Assembly: GCF_016545825.1 (NCBI RefSeq)
Contig: NC_052615.1
Coordinates: forward strand, 23,242,520-23,306,519
Source of the DNA: Eucalyptus grandis
Lineage: Eukaryota > Streptophyta > Magnoliopsida > Myrtales > Myrtaceae
Direction: 5' to 3'
DNA length: 64,000 nucleotides
Shown here: one piece after another, positions 47,801 through 57,534 of the stretch
Position numbering within the stretch: position 1 is the stretch's first letter
Layout of the letters: each line of letters begins with the position of its first letter
The notes under the pieces: model-generated
Told to the model about the DNA's origin: nothing
The model's database searches: none
Seen by the model: the letters and a program-made list of their open reading frames with translations, nothing else
Translations under genes and position numbers: made by a program

Positions 47801-48638
47801 GGAAAAGGACCTGATATGAAAGTTGTCAGACAAATCAATATGTTCTAACTTGCTCAAGTTATAGATCCATGGAGGAATAGAACTTAAATTATTGGACTCG
47901 ATAGTGAGGAAGCTAAGAGAGGTGAAATTGGCCAAAGAGCTAGAAATATCTTGCAATTGGCAATTGCTCAATCTAAAGATTGCACAGATGAAAGCATGTT
48001 AATGGAACCAAACCAATCTTTGGCACTCAAAGGCCAACACCAAACATGTGCAAGTATCTCAAGGAAGATAACTTTGACATCCAATCAAGATTGTTTGAAG
48101 TTAAATAACCTAGAACAAAGTCATTACTAAGATCCAAGTACTGTAATTTGGAAAGGCTATTGAGCTGCCTAGGAATATCTCCATTGAAGCCTACATGAGA
48201 GGTTGAGATACTCTAATTTTTTAAGAGAAGCAAAGAACATTGGGATTTCTGGGTTGAAAAGTTGTTGACGCTAAGATCCAAGTGTTTCAAATACTTCAAT
48301 TCAGTTAAAGAAGAAACTATGTTACCTCTCAACCTGCACTTATTTAAAGGTTCGAGCATATCGATCTCATCAATACATGGATTATGAAGATCGAGCTTTA
48401 GCTTATGGCATGTCTTCTCATTACATTCAACTCCTTCCCACTTGCAACATTTCTCACCAGTCCATGACGACAAGCATCTCCAAGGATCAGTGTGACCATG
48501 CTTAAACTTTAGAAGAGCTTCCCTCTCCACACCAATACAACTTACATTTGTCGAAGCGATGGAATGACCGAATTCGACAATTTGAGTGACAAAGATTGCC
48601 AACAAGAAGGTAGACACAAGGCCACCACAAGACGCCAT
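44816..48638 (-). pseudogene. LRR receptor-like protein (RLP, EIX-receptor-like), interrupted
   Basis: RLPs are plasma-membrane immune or developmental receptors without a kinase. The start is the Met at 48,636-48,638 (MASCGGLVSTFLLAIFVTQI, a signal peptide), then the N-cap CIGVEREALLKFKHGHTDPW and SSWTGEKCCKWEGVECN. LRR pieces follow in changing frames: LKYLKHLDLSVNNFS, SLSFLTIESNNLSSIPPWIY, LSKLEHIDLSDNF, SLAHNNISGPIPNC, LIDLSANMLDGQLP, SLDLSRNKLLGTIPTSISNM, LSHLNLSFNKLSGPIPSS. The C-terminal cap GNNGLCGAPL, an acidic stretch, a transmembrane helix (WFYAGLGPGFTVGFLGFCKI) and a short tail SWRVSYFERW end it, with a probable last exon near 44,820-44,875. Defects: a TAA near 45,525, several frameshifts and an 834-bp TIR insertion at 46,193-47,026. 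Confidence 0.87.
46193..47026. mobile_element. TIR element with GC-rich core inside the RLP gene (element 2)
   Basis: Ends CCCTGTTTGGTT and AACCAAACGGG, with longer imperfect inverted arms (left CAAATGCAAACACG..., GGGAATGCAAATAA; right CCATTCCAAATGCAA, GCATTTGCCCAAAGCC). A core of ~370 bp (46,430-46,800) is GC-rich and built from CGACC/GGTCG short repeats. No transposase. Such ends occur on non-autonomous hAT- or Mutator-like elements; I could not see a clean target duplication, so the class is open. It separates LRR coding on the two sides. Confidence 0.75.
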
Positions 48639-48890
48639 AGGTTCTTTAGGATCTAAGAACAAGTATTGCTTGGTCTTTGATTCACCAAGAAAAGAGTCAC
48701 TATAATATATTGTTGGGATCATTTTTCTTATCACTGTCAATCATGACTCGCTAGAGGATGACTCTTAATTTTCCAAGTCAATGACTTCCAAGACCCGCCA
48801 AACGGTCCACCCGTCAAAATCAATCCAAAACGGTAACATCTTTAATCTTTGTAATAAGGTTGAAGGAGGACAACAAACAAAAGCGGAGAG
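48527..48890 (-). repeat. RLP 5' end and upstream region, duplicated copy 1
   Basis: Covers the signal-peptide coding sequence and ~250 bp upstream of the RLP. Strongly similar to 48,903-49,260 (copy 2), including GGTTCTTTAGGATCTAAGAA, CAAGTATTGCTTGGTCTTTG and CACTGTCAATCATGACT. Confidence 0.88.
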
Positions 48891-48902
48891 CTTCCCCTTT
48901 TT

Positions 48903-49260
48903 TACGAATACAACTTACATTGGTTGAAGTGATGGAATGACCAAATTTGATTACTTGAATGACAAACATTGCTAATAAGAAAATAGAACAAGGCCGTCAC
49001 AAGACGTCATAGGTTCTTTAGGATCTAAGAACAAGTATTGCTTGGTCTTTGATTCACCAAGAAAAGAGTCACTATAATATATTGTTGGGGTCATTTTCTG
49101 ATCACTGTCAATCATGACTTGCTAGAGGTTATCGCTAACTTTCCAAGGCAATGAATTTCAAGACCCACCGGTCCACCTATCAAAGTCAATCCAAAACTTG
49201 TATCATCTTGAATCTTTGTAATAAGGTTAAAGGAGGATGACAAACAAAAGCGAATAAAGA
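48903..49260 (-). pseudogene. Duplicated RLP 5' end, copy 2 (orphan signal-peptide/promoter fragment)
   Basis: Copy 2 includes the signal-peptide region, but its start codon context reads GACGTCATAGG where copy 1 has GACGCCATAGG, and small deletions break the frame. It then repeats the upstream region, so the RLP is preceded by two tandem versions of its own 5' flank. Confidence 0.8.
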
Positions 49261-50390
49261 GGGACGCTAATGGCACTGTGTACCTCTAAAACTGGCTATT
49301 GTTAGTGTATGATCTTCAGAAATTAGTTTTTGCCCAGTGTCAACTATCCAAAGTAGACTCGATGGTTGCCCTTACAGAGCGATTGTTAGGGTGATTGGTT
49401 TCAGGGCAATTTTGTTTCCGCCAAGCAATCAGGGAACAGAACCATGGGATCCTAGAATCGAATTGGACTAAACCAATTGACTTGATTCAATTCAATTTGC
49501 TTTGGGTCCAGAGGGTAAAATTTCCCATGAGATCAATTGCATTAGAGTTTAAAAAGCAGCCCTTTCCTAAAAGCCAAGGAAAAATTTCTCTGCTTGTCTT
49601 CAAAGTCTCAATGTCAGTCATAATGGCACTTTTATCACAACTACCTCTTTCGCTCCGACTTATATAAACAAAAACTTTTATAGAATCCTTTAAACTTCTC
49701 CATTAAGTTGAGAAACGATTTGGAAGTACATTGCCAATGACTTCATTATGCACACTATTGAAGTTGTGAAGGAATTAAGGATTATATATACATTTTAATA
49801 ATTTACAAGATTATAATAAAATTAGATAGAAGTTAGTCTAGCCGGAGTGGTTCAAGTGGGCTATTCTATCCTGGAAGGACCAATAATTAGCTAGTTTAGT
49901 CCAGTCCGAATGATTCATTTTGCTTACCTCTAGCACCCTATTTTATCACAAAATGATAGGTATTATGAAATAGTAACTTTCAGTTTTTAATTAAAAAGGT
50001 AACCCTCCTTTTATTTAAGCAACATCTAGGTTAGTGACCTATAATATAATAAAAATGGAGATATATCCAAAAAAATCCTAAACCTATTGTATAAATACCA
50101 ATTTAGGTATAAATTTGTCAATTTGGCTAATGTAGTCCTAAATCTTTTAATGCATTTCTAATTAGTTCATCCGGCTAATTTAGGTCGGAAAATTTTAAAT
50201 GGCAGTCCGTTAGCATCAACCATCTTACATGGTAAGGCCGACGGTTGATGTAGGAAGGTAATTTGAACGCCATAGTTTTGCAAAATTTTAATTTTTTCTC
50301 ATTTTTACTCTTTACTTTCCTGTTGAACACTTTTATTCATCTCCATCAAGGTGGAGGAGACAATGAACGCCAAATCGTCCCCCAAATCTA
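49261..50390. other. Intergenic, no gene seen
   Basis: AT-rich, with short open frames only. Confidence 0.55.
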
Positions 50391-50568
50391 GGATTTTCTG
50401 AAGTTATATTTTTTCCTTAAGATAATCTTCGTTGTCTCCCGAATCACATCCATTGCTCTACCAATGTCAAGCCCGACGTCGTCTCGCTTGGCGGCTGGGA
50501 CTTCCTTGAGACTTACGCCAAGATCCGTGATGACGGCAAGCTTCATGTCACTGTGGGCAAAGAACGCT

Positions 50569-51701
50569 TCAAGTGCCATAACTTTGTTCCAAAGAGACAC
50601 TTAAGTGTCATAACTTCGAAGGTACACTTAAGTGTCACATTCGAAAGAAAAACGGATCACTTGAGTGCCACTCCGACCAAAACGCCGAGGCGTGGCATTT
50701 TCCGGCAAGCGCGCCAAAACGGGCCGTTTTGCACGCTAACGTGGCAAATAATGCAAAAACGGCGTCGTTTTGGGCCGACGTGGTAAAAAATAAAAAATTT
50801 AATTAAAATTAGTTAAAAATATTAAAAATAATAATTTTAAAATTAAATTTAGTTAAAATATTAAAAAAATAATTAAAATTTTTTAAAAAAGGGAACGGAG
50901 GGGGGCGGGCGAGGCGGGCGAGGATCGCCCTCGGCCGCCGCCGCCAGCCCCGCCACCGAAAGGGGCGGCGATGGCGGGAGGTCGGCCAAGGTCACGGCCC
51001 TAGCCGGGGCGGCGACCCCCGGCCGACCGATGGCAAGGGCTACGACCCTCGCCCCCGGTGAGGGTCGGCGACCCTTGGCCCGGTCGGGCGGGGCCGCCGA
51101 CCCTCGCCGAATCGGGGTGAGGGCCAAGCCCCCGGATCCGGCGGCGAGGGCTCGCGAGCCCTCGCGCCGGTCGGCCGAGGTCCACGGCCCCCAGCCGAGC
51201 TCCTGCAACCACTGGCCAACCCTCCCCCACCGTCCGCCGCCCTTCCGGCGGCGGGAGGGCCGATCCCTCGCCTGCCTCCCCCCCACCCCGTTCCTTTTTT
51301 TAAATTTTTTAGTTATTATTTTTAAATATTTTAACTAAACTACAAGATTTACACGGGTCGATACACACGAGGCGCCTAGTATCCATTGTTTACGGCTATC
51401 TCGCACCCCTACCTCCTTTAATTATTATTTTTTAATATTTTAACTAAATTTAATTTAATTATTTTTTTTACCATGTCAACCCAAAACAACGCCGTTTTTG
51501 CATTATTTGGCCCACGTCAACATGCAAAACGGCGTCGTTTTGGGCTCGGGTTCGCCAGAAAAATGCCACATCGGCATTTTGGCTGAACTTTGACGGATTG
51601 GCACTCAAATGATCCCTTTCCACTCCGATTTTGGCACTTAAGTGTAACTTTCGTAAGTTATGGCACTTAAGTGTCCCTTTGTGCAAAGTTATGGCACTTG
51701 A
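50569..51701. mobile_element. Foldback element with GC-rich core (element 3)
   Basis: Inverted arms of ~230 bp: left begins TCAAGTGCCATAACTTTG, right ends CAAAGTTATGGCACTTGA, each containing several ACACTTAAGTG phrases and a copy of AAAACGGCGTCGTTTTG. Inside are AT-rich inner arms (TTAAAATATT runs) and a ~400-bp GC-rich core (50,890-51,295) with CGACCCTCGCC-type repeats. No transposase. Same architecture as element 1, with different arm sequence. Confidence 0.83.
51340..51398 (-). pseudogene. Plastid 16S rRNA fragment (NUPT), ~59 bp
   Basis: Minus strand reads TAGCCGTAAACAATGGATAC then TAGGCGCC...GTATCGACCCGTG and TTGTAG. This is the conserved 16S rRNA segment of chloroplast type (TAGCCGTAAACGATGGATAC, TAGGCGCTGTGCGTATCGAC, CCGTGCAGTGCTGTAG) with a handful of changes. 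The plant mitochondrial small-subunit rRNA differs here (GATGAGTGTTCG). The fragment sits inside foldback element 3, between duplicated AT-rich flanks (TTAATATTTTAACTAAA-like on both sides). Confidence 0.8.
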
Positions 51702-51901
51702 GGGGAATCCACACGCGTCTATCACAGTGGGAGAGTTCAATGCATCGAGGCAGTCCCTTGGCTCCAGCTCCTTCCCCAGGTTGACCTCAAGGTCATCAAA
51801 CTTCGCAAGTGCTAAGATTTACACCATGAGCTCGTCTCAAAACACATTCTGGAACCACACTGGCCGCAGGTAAGGGTTGCCGGCCATCACCAACATGCTT
51901 G

Positions 51902-52891
51902 CGGCCCCCTTCGGTCCTTGCCGGCGAGAGGGAAGAAGATGAATATTAGAGAAGGAAAGAGTAGGGGAAAAAAAGAGAAAAAAGAAAGAAAGAAAAATGA
52001 GAAAATAAGTTCAAAATTACATCATCTCATTTAAGATTATTCATATCAAATGCCGGGTTGTGCCACTTACGATGGACGATACTAATTGGATCGCCACGCC
52101 AACGATTTCCATCCTAAATTAAGCGGATGGACTTCTTTGGAAAATTATAAAAAGGTTTAGGATTACATTGACAAATTAAAATTTTAAAACTGAATTGAAA
52201 TCCGTGTAATAGGTTTATAACTTTTTTGGTAATTTCTCCTTAAAAATACAAAGGAGAAATCCTATGAGGGCTTTTAGATTGGTGAGTCTTTATGCTTGTT
52301 TTAAAGGTTCTACATTTTTAAGATGAAAATCTCCATTTGAATACCCGTGAAATAGCACATTCGTGTGAAAGAAAAGGCAAAAGTTTTTCAAATGAAAAGG
52401 AAGGAAAATCTTTGCAAAATTAAAACAATTTAGGAAATTGATTCAAATGTTTATAGCATTACATGCCCGGTTTGAAAATTTTATCTCTCCATTTGAATAA
52501 CCGATGAAATTGCACACTTAGTTTTTTTCAAAAAAAAAAAAAGAAAAAGCAAAAGTATTTTATATGAAAGGAAGGAAAATCTATGCAAAAAATTAAATCA
52601 TTTTAGGAAATCAAATCAAATGGTTATAGCATTACATGCAATTTGAATGTTCGTTTTTTCATTATTTTTCTGTAAAAAAACTGTTCGGATGCCAAATATC
52701 AATGATTTTATTGTTCTCAAATGTATCCTGATTTTTGGCCAAATTACATTGGAAGAAACTCTTAGATTTTTCATGTCTTGGGTCTCATATATGCTATTTG
52801 GTCTAGATAACTAATCTCATATCTAAAATCAATTTTGCGCAATTATATGGTCTTTGCGAATACCATTCTTGGTATAAAAGTAAGCTTTAAA
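51902..52891. other. Intergenic, AT-rich
   Basis: Includes two similar ~130-bp stretches (about 52,325-52,460 and 52,485-52,640) sharing CTCCATTTGAATA, GAAAGGAAGGAAAATCT and GTTATAGCATTACATGC, a diverged direct duplication. No gene. Confidence 0.6.
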
Positions 52892-52991
52892 NNNNNNNNN
52901 NNNNNNNNNNNNNNNNNNNNNNNNNNNNNNNNNNNNNNNNNNNNNNNNNNNNNNNNNNNNNNNNNNNNNNNNNNNNNNNNNNNNNNNNNNN
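52892..52991. other. Assembly gap, 100 N
   Basis: Exactly 100 Ns, the conventional size for a gap of unknown length. Confidence 0.99.
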
Positions 52992-54400
52992 CCTAGGTCT
53001 AGAACTACATTAAGAAGGTTCAAACTTTCAGATTTAGAACTAGACTGGAAGAATAAAACTTCTAAATCTAGATCAGAAGAGAAGAAAAAAGAAGAAAAAA
53101 ATAGGAAAACTAAAACAAAATCAACAACAGATGGAAATTTTGACCACATCCAATTTGTAATGGTTTTATAACAACAGTTTGATTTATTTCTTTATTAACC
53201 CTCTAATTTATTTGCCTAGAAAGGGAATCTTAGATCATAATAAAAACTTACAATGAAAAACAAGAAATGCTTTCTTTTCCTTCCATTTATTTGCTGGATT
53301 TTTAGATACAGATATTTTTCATGTTCCCTCTATTATAGTGGAAGATCTGTTATATACTAGGAGGGTGTTGTTCCTATTCACTCTACACCATCGTGTATGA
53401 AGACAATCAAAACATGTTGAATGAAAATGTATCGGACTTTTAGAAGAACAATTTTTCATAGTTCAGTGAGACGCCAATTCTTGCAATTATCATTAAAACT
53501 AGAGGAGAAGAACTTGTATACAGACAAAGCATGGGGTACGGACAGAGCATGGGCTATCGAATGCCTAAAAACATTATTAAAATCCCATATCTAGATTTGG
53601 AGAAAAGAACTCTTAGGTCTAGAACTATCTCAATAAAATTCAAACTCTCATATTTAGAAATAAAGCGAGAGAAGAGAATTCCTAATCTAGATTGGGAAAG
53701 ATCAAGAAAGAAGAACAACAAAACTCAAATAAAATTAAACAGATGGAAATTTTGACCACAATCAATTTGTGATGGTTTTATAATGTCTGATTTGATTTAT
53801 TGCTTTATTAACCCTCTTATTTATTTGCCTATAAAGGAATGTTTAAATCACAATAAAAACACACAAATAACAAGAAATGCTTTTTTTTTCCCATTTATTT
53901 TTTGGATTTTTGTATACAAACATTGTTCCTATTCCGCACCTTCAGGATTGTTGATGATAACTTCAGGAACAGAAGGTTGCATAGGAGTTGAGACATTGAT
54001 CCCATTATCTTCTCAAGGGACCCTTAATGACCCATCCTTTTTAGCCGACACTTGAGGGAGCTGCTGTTGCTTTGGAGCTGAGGTCTTTTCTCCTCCTTCA
54101 CTGAGGTGTTTATATCTTGAAGTCGATTGTTCATGATGTACTTGTTTTTAGTTGTGTGTGTCCTTGTCCGTGTTGTTGGGTGCTGCGTTTGTGCCTTTAA
54201 TATCATGGTATCCTTCCACTCATAATGATTTTATCATCTTGAGTGTAAGTTTATCGGTGCGGCAATCTTTTGTACATTTTGCCTTTCCTCAATATATTCT
54301 TACCTTTTACCAAAAAAAAAAAAAAGAAAAAGGAAAAACATTGTTCATGTTCCCCTTATTATAGAGGGATATCTGTAGTATTTTGGGAGGATAGCCACTA
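52992..54400. repeat. Direct duplication of a ~400-bp segment bordering the gap
   Basis: 52,992-53,390 and 53,606-54,400 (minus the insert at ~53,939-54,333) share TAGGTCTAGAACTA, CAGATGGAAATTTTGACCAC, TTTATTAACCCTCT and ATGTTCCC...TTATAGxGGAxATCTGT. The gap falls at the left end of the first copy, so more copies may be hidden in it. Confidence 0.8.
53939..54333 (+). mobile_element. Poly-A-tailed retroposon insertion (LINE 3' end or SINE-like)
   Basis: Absent from the matching place in the first duplicate copy. Ends with CCTTTTACC followed by an A-rich tail (54,311-54,333) and is bracketed by similar ~18-bp flanks (AACATTGTTCCTATTCC left, AACATTGTTCATGTTCC right) that look like a target duplication. 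The 3' portion is T/G-rich, as in plant L1 3' UTRs. No coding domain is visible in ~395 bp. Confidence 0.65.
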
Positions 54401-55797
54401 GAACTCATCGCATTGAGCTTTATATTTATAAAAATGATATCATGCTTAAAAATAGCGTTCACACATTGCGGATATTTTATTTTTATTTGCAACATTTCCC
54501 TCCAACAATGATAATTTTGTACAACTGCCAACTGGACTCGACAAGTGTAGCCGTACGAACTGAATTTATGAATGCTTGATGGTAATGCTGATTGTTATTG
54601 CTTTCGCATATGCTACAGACAAAAAACATATGGATCCTTCGAGGATGACCAAGGATTTTGCTGTCCTAGGTTTATAATTAGGGTGGGTGGGGGGTGACTT
54701 ACGCACTTCTCTTGTAATCTTTTGAGTTTAGATAGATTTAGGATAATTATCGACATGTAGTGAAGTTAGATGGGGTCGTTCATGTCGTTCATGTTTAAAA
54801 TGTACGTGTCCAGTCTTTACCCAAATGGATCCCCATAAATTCACAAGAGTGCCAGTTCATGCATTGGAAGTAATGAAGAGCTATTAGTGATTATCTACAC
54901 ATTGTAAGATTACTCTTAATTAAGTTTTTAATGGTAAATTCAATATTTGATCCTATAGTTATACGAAGAATAAGATATTATTGGTCATCTTATCAATTTA
55001 CTACTTGAAAGAGCATATATATCTAATAAAGACAATGTAAGTTTCACTGAGCTTTTGCTCTTAGGACTCATTTGGGAGGCCGCATGTTAGGAGACACTAA
55101 ACAAGCAAATAACTTAACTAGACACTCGAAGTGAGAAAAACTATAACCAAAATAAAGAAGAACAAGAAGAAGAACAAGACAAAATGAAGAATGACAACAA
55201 AAATGCACCATTGCATCATTGGCAACTTCACATTATCTTGATGGTCCCTTGAGATTTCTCTTCTTTGGATGGTTAGCTACCTAAAAAGTTCAAGGGGAAA
55301 ATTGCCCAATTAGACTTAAATTTATTAATGAGGATGTTAATTTAGTCCTAACATTTTCAATTTTGCTAGCATAGTCCAAACCTTTGCTGACGTGATGCCG
55401 GCCATCCTACATTACATGCTGATATTGATAACTTGTATATTATCACATCATTAATTTTTGGTGGCAATTGGCTGAAAAGACTATATTGGACTTTTGTACA
55501 AAGGTTTAAGACTACATTAAAAAGATTGGAAAGTTTATTACTGAATTGTCATCTATACAATAGGTTTAAGATTGAATAAGTAATTTTTCTCAAATTCATA
55601 AATGTGGTAAGTGATTAAACATTTTCTTGCAATTAATTTAGGGTTACTTATTGACTAAAAACTCTAATCACAAACCTCGTGATTGATGGCAAAGTTCACA
55701 CAAGCGACTTGTGAGGTGCACACACAAGGATGTTAGGAACAAAGAAGTAGCAGGTTACGTATAATTGGCCCATGATTTATTAGCTTAAGTATGTAAG
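54401..55797. other. Intergenic, no gene seen
   Basis: AT-rich. Short phrases such as TTTAAGACTACATTAAAAAG also occur in 50-52 kb in related form, suggesting old dispersed repeats. Confidence 0.5.
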
Positions 55798-56046
55798 TTA
55801 AGATAAATCAAACTGAAAATCAGTCACAGCTTCGGACTTGGGGCTCCTCCTCAACAATCTCCCCAAGTCAAAGTCTTCAAGTTTTGTTGCGCCACCTGAC
55901 ACGACTTTTGTCTCTTGTCCTTTTTCTTTTCTATAATTTGACTTCTTGTTTTTGGGCGACGGCGAATGAGGAGTTACCGAAGGAAAATTATGGAAGCTAT
56001 TTCTTCTTCTCCACATTTTGACAGACCATCCTTTTAGTGAGCACAA
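55798..56046 (-). CDS. Small uncharacterised open frame, 82 residues
   Basis: Minus-strand frame with a basic N-terminus (MWRRRNSFHNF), a Lys/Ser-rich middle and an acidic-hydrophobic end (KLEDFDLGRLLRRSPKSEAV) closing at TAA near 55,798. Local base composition is more even than the AT-rich flanks. No known domain. Could be a short gene or an exon. Confidence 0.3.
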   Translation of the reverse strand: MCSLKGWSVKMWRRRNSFHNFPSVTPHSPSPKNKKSNYRKEKGQETKVVSGGATKLEDFDLGRLLRRSPKSEAVTDFQFDLS

Positions 56047-57350
56047 GGCCCTTTGTGCTCCGATTACGCATGCACGACATCTTTCATGGAACCTCCTCCT
56101 GTTGCATTAAGCGTGTCCCACCCGGTCCACGCACTTTCCATGTTCCAAGTTCCATCTCCCAGACGGACCGAAGCAACGGCTAACCGGTTATGTTCGGTCT
56201 GCTTTTGTTAATAGTTCTTATATATTTTTAGAACTTTTATGAAAAATGCCCGTATTATCTCCCTCTCCCTGAGCTTATGTTTTGCAGATTAGTTTACTTG
56301 TCCAAGTTAAGCTCTAGTCCATCGTTAAACAATTAACTTGAACTTGTCGAGGGAACACCCGATTTTGAACTCGTGGAATCTAATTTGAAGTGTTGCAATA
56401 ACTAATGGTTGCGTAGATTAAACTGTAGTGAGATTTACCGGGAAGGAACTTGTTTTGTTTGGACCAATTGAGGGTGATTATAAAACGGATTTCATCGATA
56501 AGTGCATAAAGGGTATTAATAAGTACCTATAACTAAGGAATTTGTATGATTTTTAATGTATAGACTCCTCTCATGTTATGTGTAAATTCATCATTTAAAA
56601 AGTCGAATTGTTCAAAATACATATCTCCAAATGTCCACAACGTCCTTATAATTAAGCACTATGCACGGGTTGGACTTGAAAGGTATTCTTGTACGAATCG
56701 AATTAATGGGTGCTTGATGTTTGCTGATATTCTTTCTTTCCTCTTTTGTAATAAAATATTTAAATATTAAAATATACCTATATTCTAACAGTTTAAGTTT
56801 TCAAAATAATTTACAGTAGTTTCACAAAATCGCACATGATATCAATAATAAAGTATGAGTTCGAATTTTTCCAAATTTTTATCTTCCCTCTCAATTTATT
56901 TGCAGTGGTCCCACCATCTGTTTAGATGGATTGGGGAAATATAAAATGGATTTTGCTGAAAAGTGCATAAAAAGCATTAATAAGTAACTAAACTAGGGAA
57001 ATTGTGTGGTTTCTATTGTTTAGACTGCTCTTATTTGTCTAATTCTTTGTTTTATAAGTCGAACAGTTGAAATTTGAGTACATTTAACATGGAGACAAGT
57101 ACAATTGAAGTGTCAATAACTTTTGTACGTGAGCGTCATATATTTTTTCTTGTTTTTATGCTCATTTAAATGCCACAAATTTGAAAAATTGATAATTTAA
57201 GTGCTATCAATGATTTTCCTTGCTAGAAAATTTGATATTGATGCAAATTGTCATTGCCAAATTTTAATATGGATAATTTTTGTAATTTTTTTTTGCTTAC
57301 TTAAATGACATAAATTAAAAAAATTAACAACTTAAATGTCATTGACAATT
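56047..57350. other. Intergenic, AT-rich
   Basis: Contains a diverged direct duplication: GGGAAATTGTGTGGTTT...TTTAGACTGCTCTTAT (57,000) parallels GGAATTTGTATGATTTT...TATAGACTCCTCTCAT (56,540), with AAAxGGATTT...AAAAGTGCATAAA before each, offset ~465 bp. No gene. Confidence 0.55.
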
Positions 57351-57351
57351 T

Positions 57352-57534
57352 ACCTCATCAGGATATCTACCGTTGGCCTTGCTTAGATCTAGCGAGGGCA
57401 TTTGCGCTCTCACTTTTGGCCAATAAGGCTGCCTTGGCCTTGACCTTGAGCAAGGCATCGTGGCCTCATCGCGAAGGGCCTGAAGGCCCTCACTTGCAGC
57501 TTTGCAGCCTCATCAGGATATCTACCGTTGGCCG
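57352..57534. repeat. GC-rich island between two copies of a 26-bp direct repeat
   Basis: The phrase CCTCATCAGGATATCTACCG plus TTGGCC occurs at both ends (57,352-57,377 and 57,509-57,534). Between them is ~130 bp rich in GGCCTTG/AAGGCC, resembling a shorter version of the GC-rich cores of the foldback elements. Confidence 0.7.

Larger units (their letters stand above)
50391..51860 (-). pseudogene. Unrecognised coding fragment split by foldback element 3
   Basis: Minus-strand reading on the right of the element gives ALAKFDDLEVNLGKELEPRD and CLDALNSPTVIDACGFP (51,702-51,815) with an AG acceptor just before. On the left it gives AFFAHSDMKLAVITDLGVSL and KEVPAAKRDDVGLDIGRAMD (50,391-50,568). 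Both are protein-like and read in the same direction. They could be one exon cut by the insertion. I cannot name the family. Confidence 0.45.

Noticed and set aside
50873..51338. GC-rich frames of 76-137 residues
   Set aside because: Core of foldback element 3; Gly/Ala/Pro/Arg-rich from composition only.
51340..51398. Functional rRNA gene
   Set aside because: Only ~59 bp of 16S-like sequence; a captured fragment.
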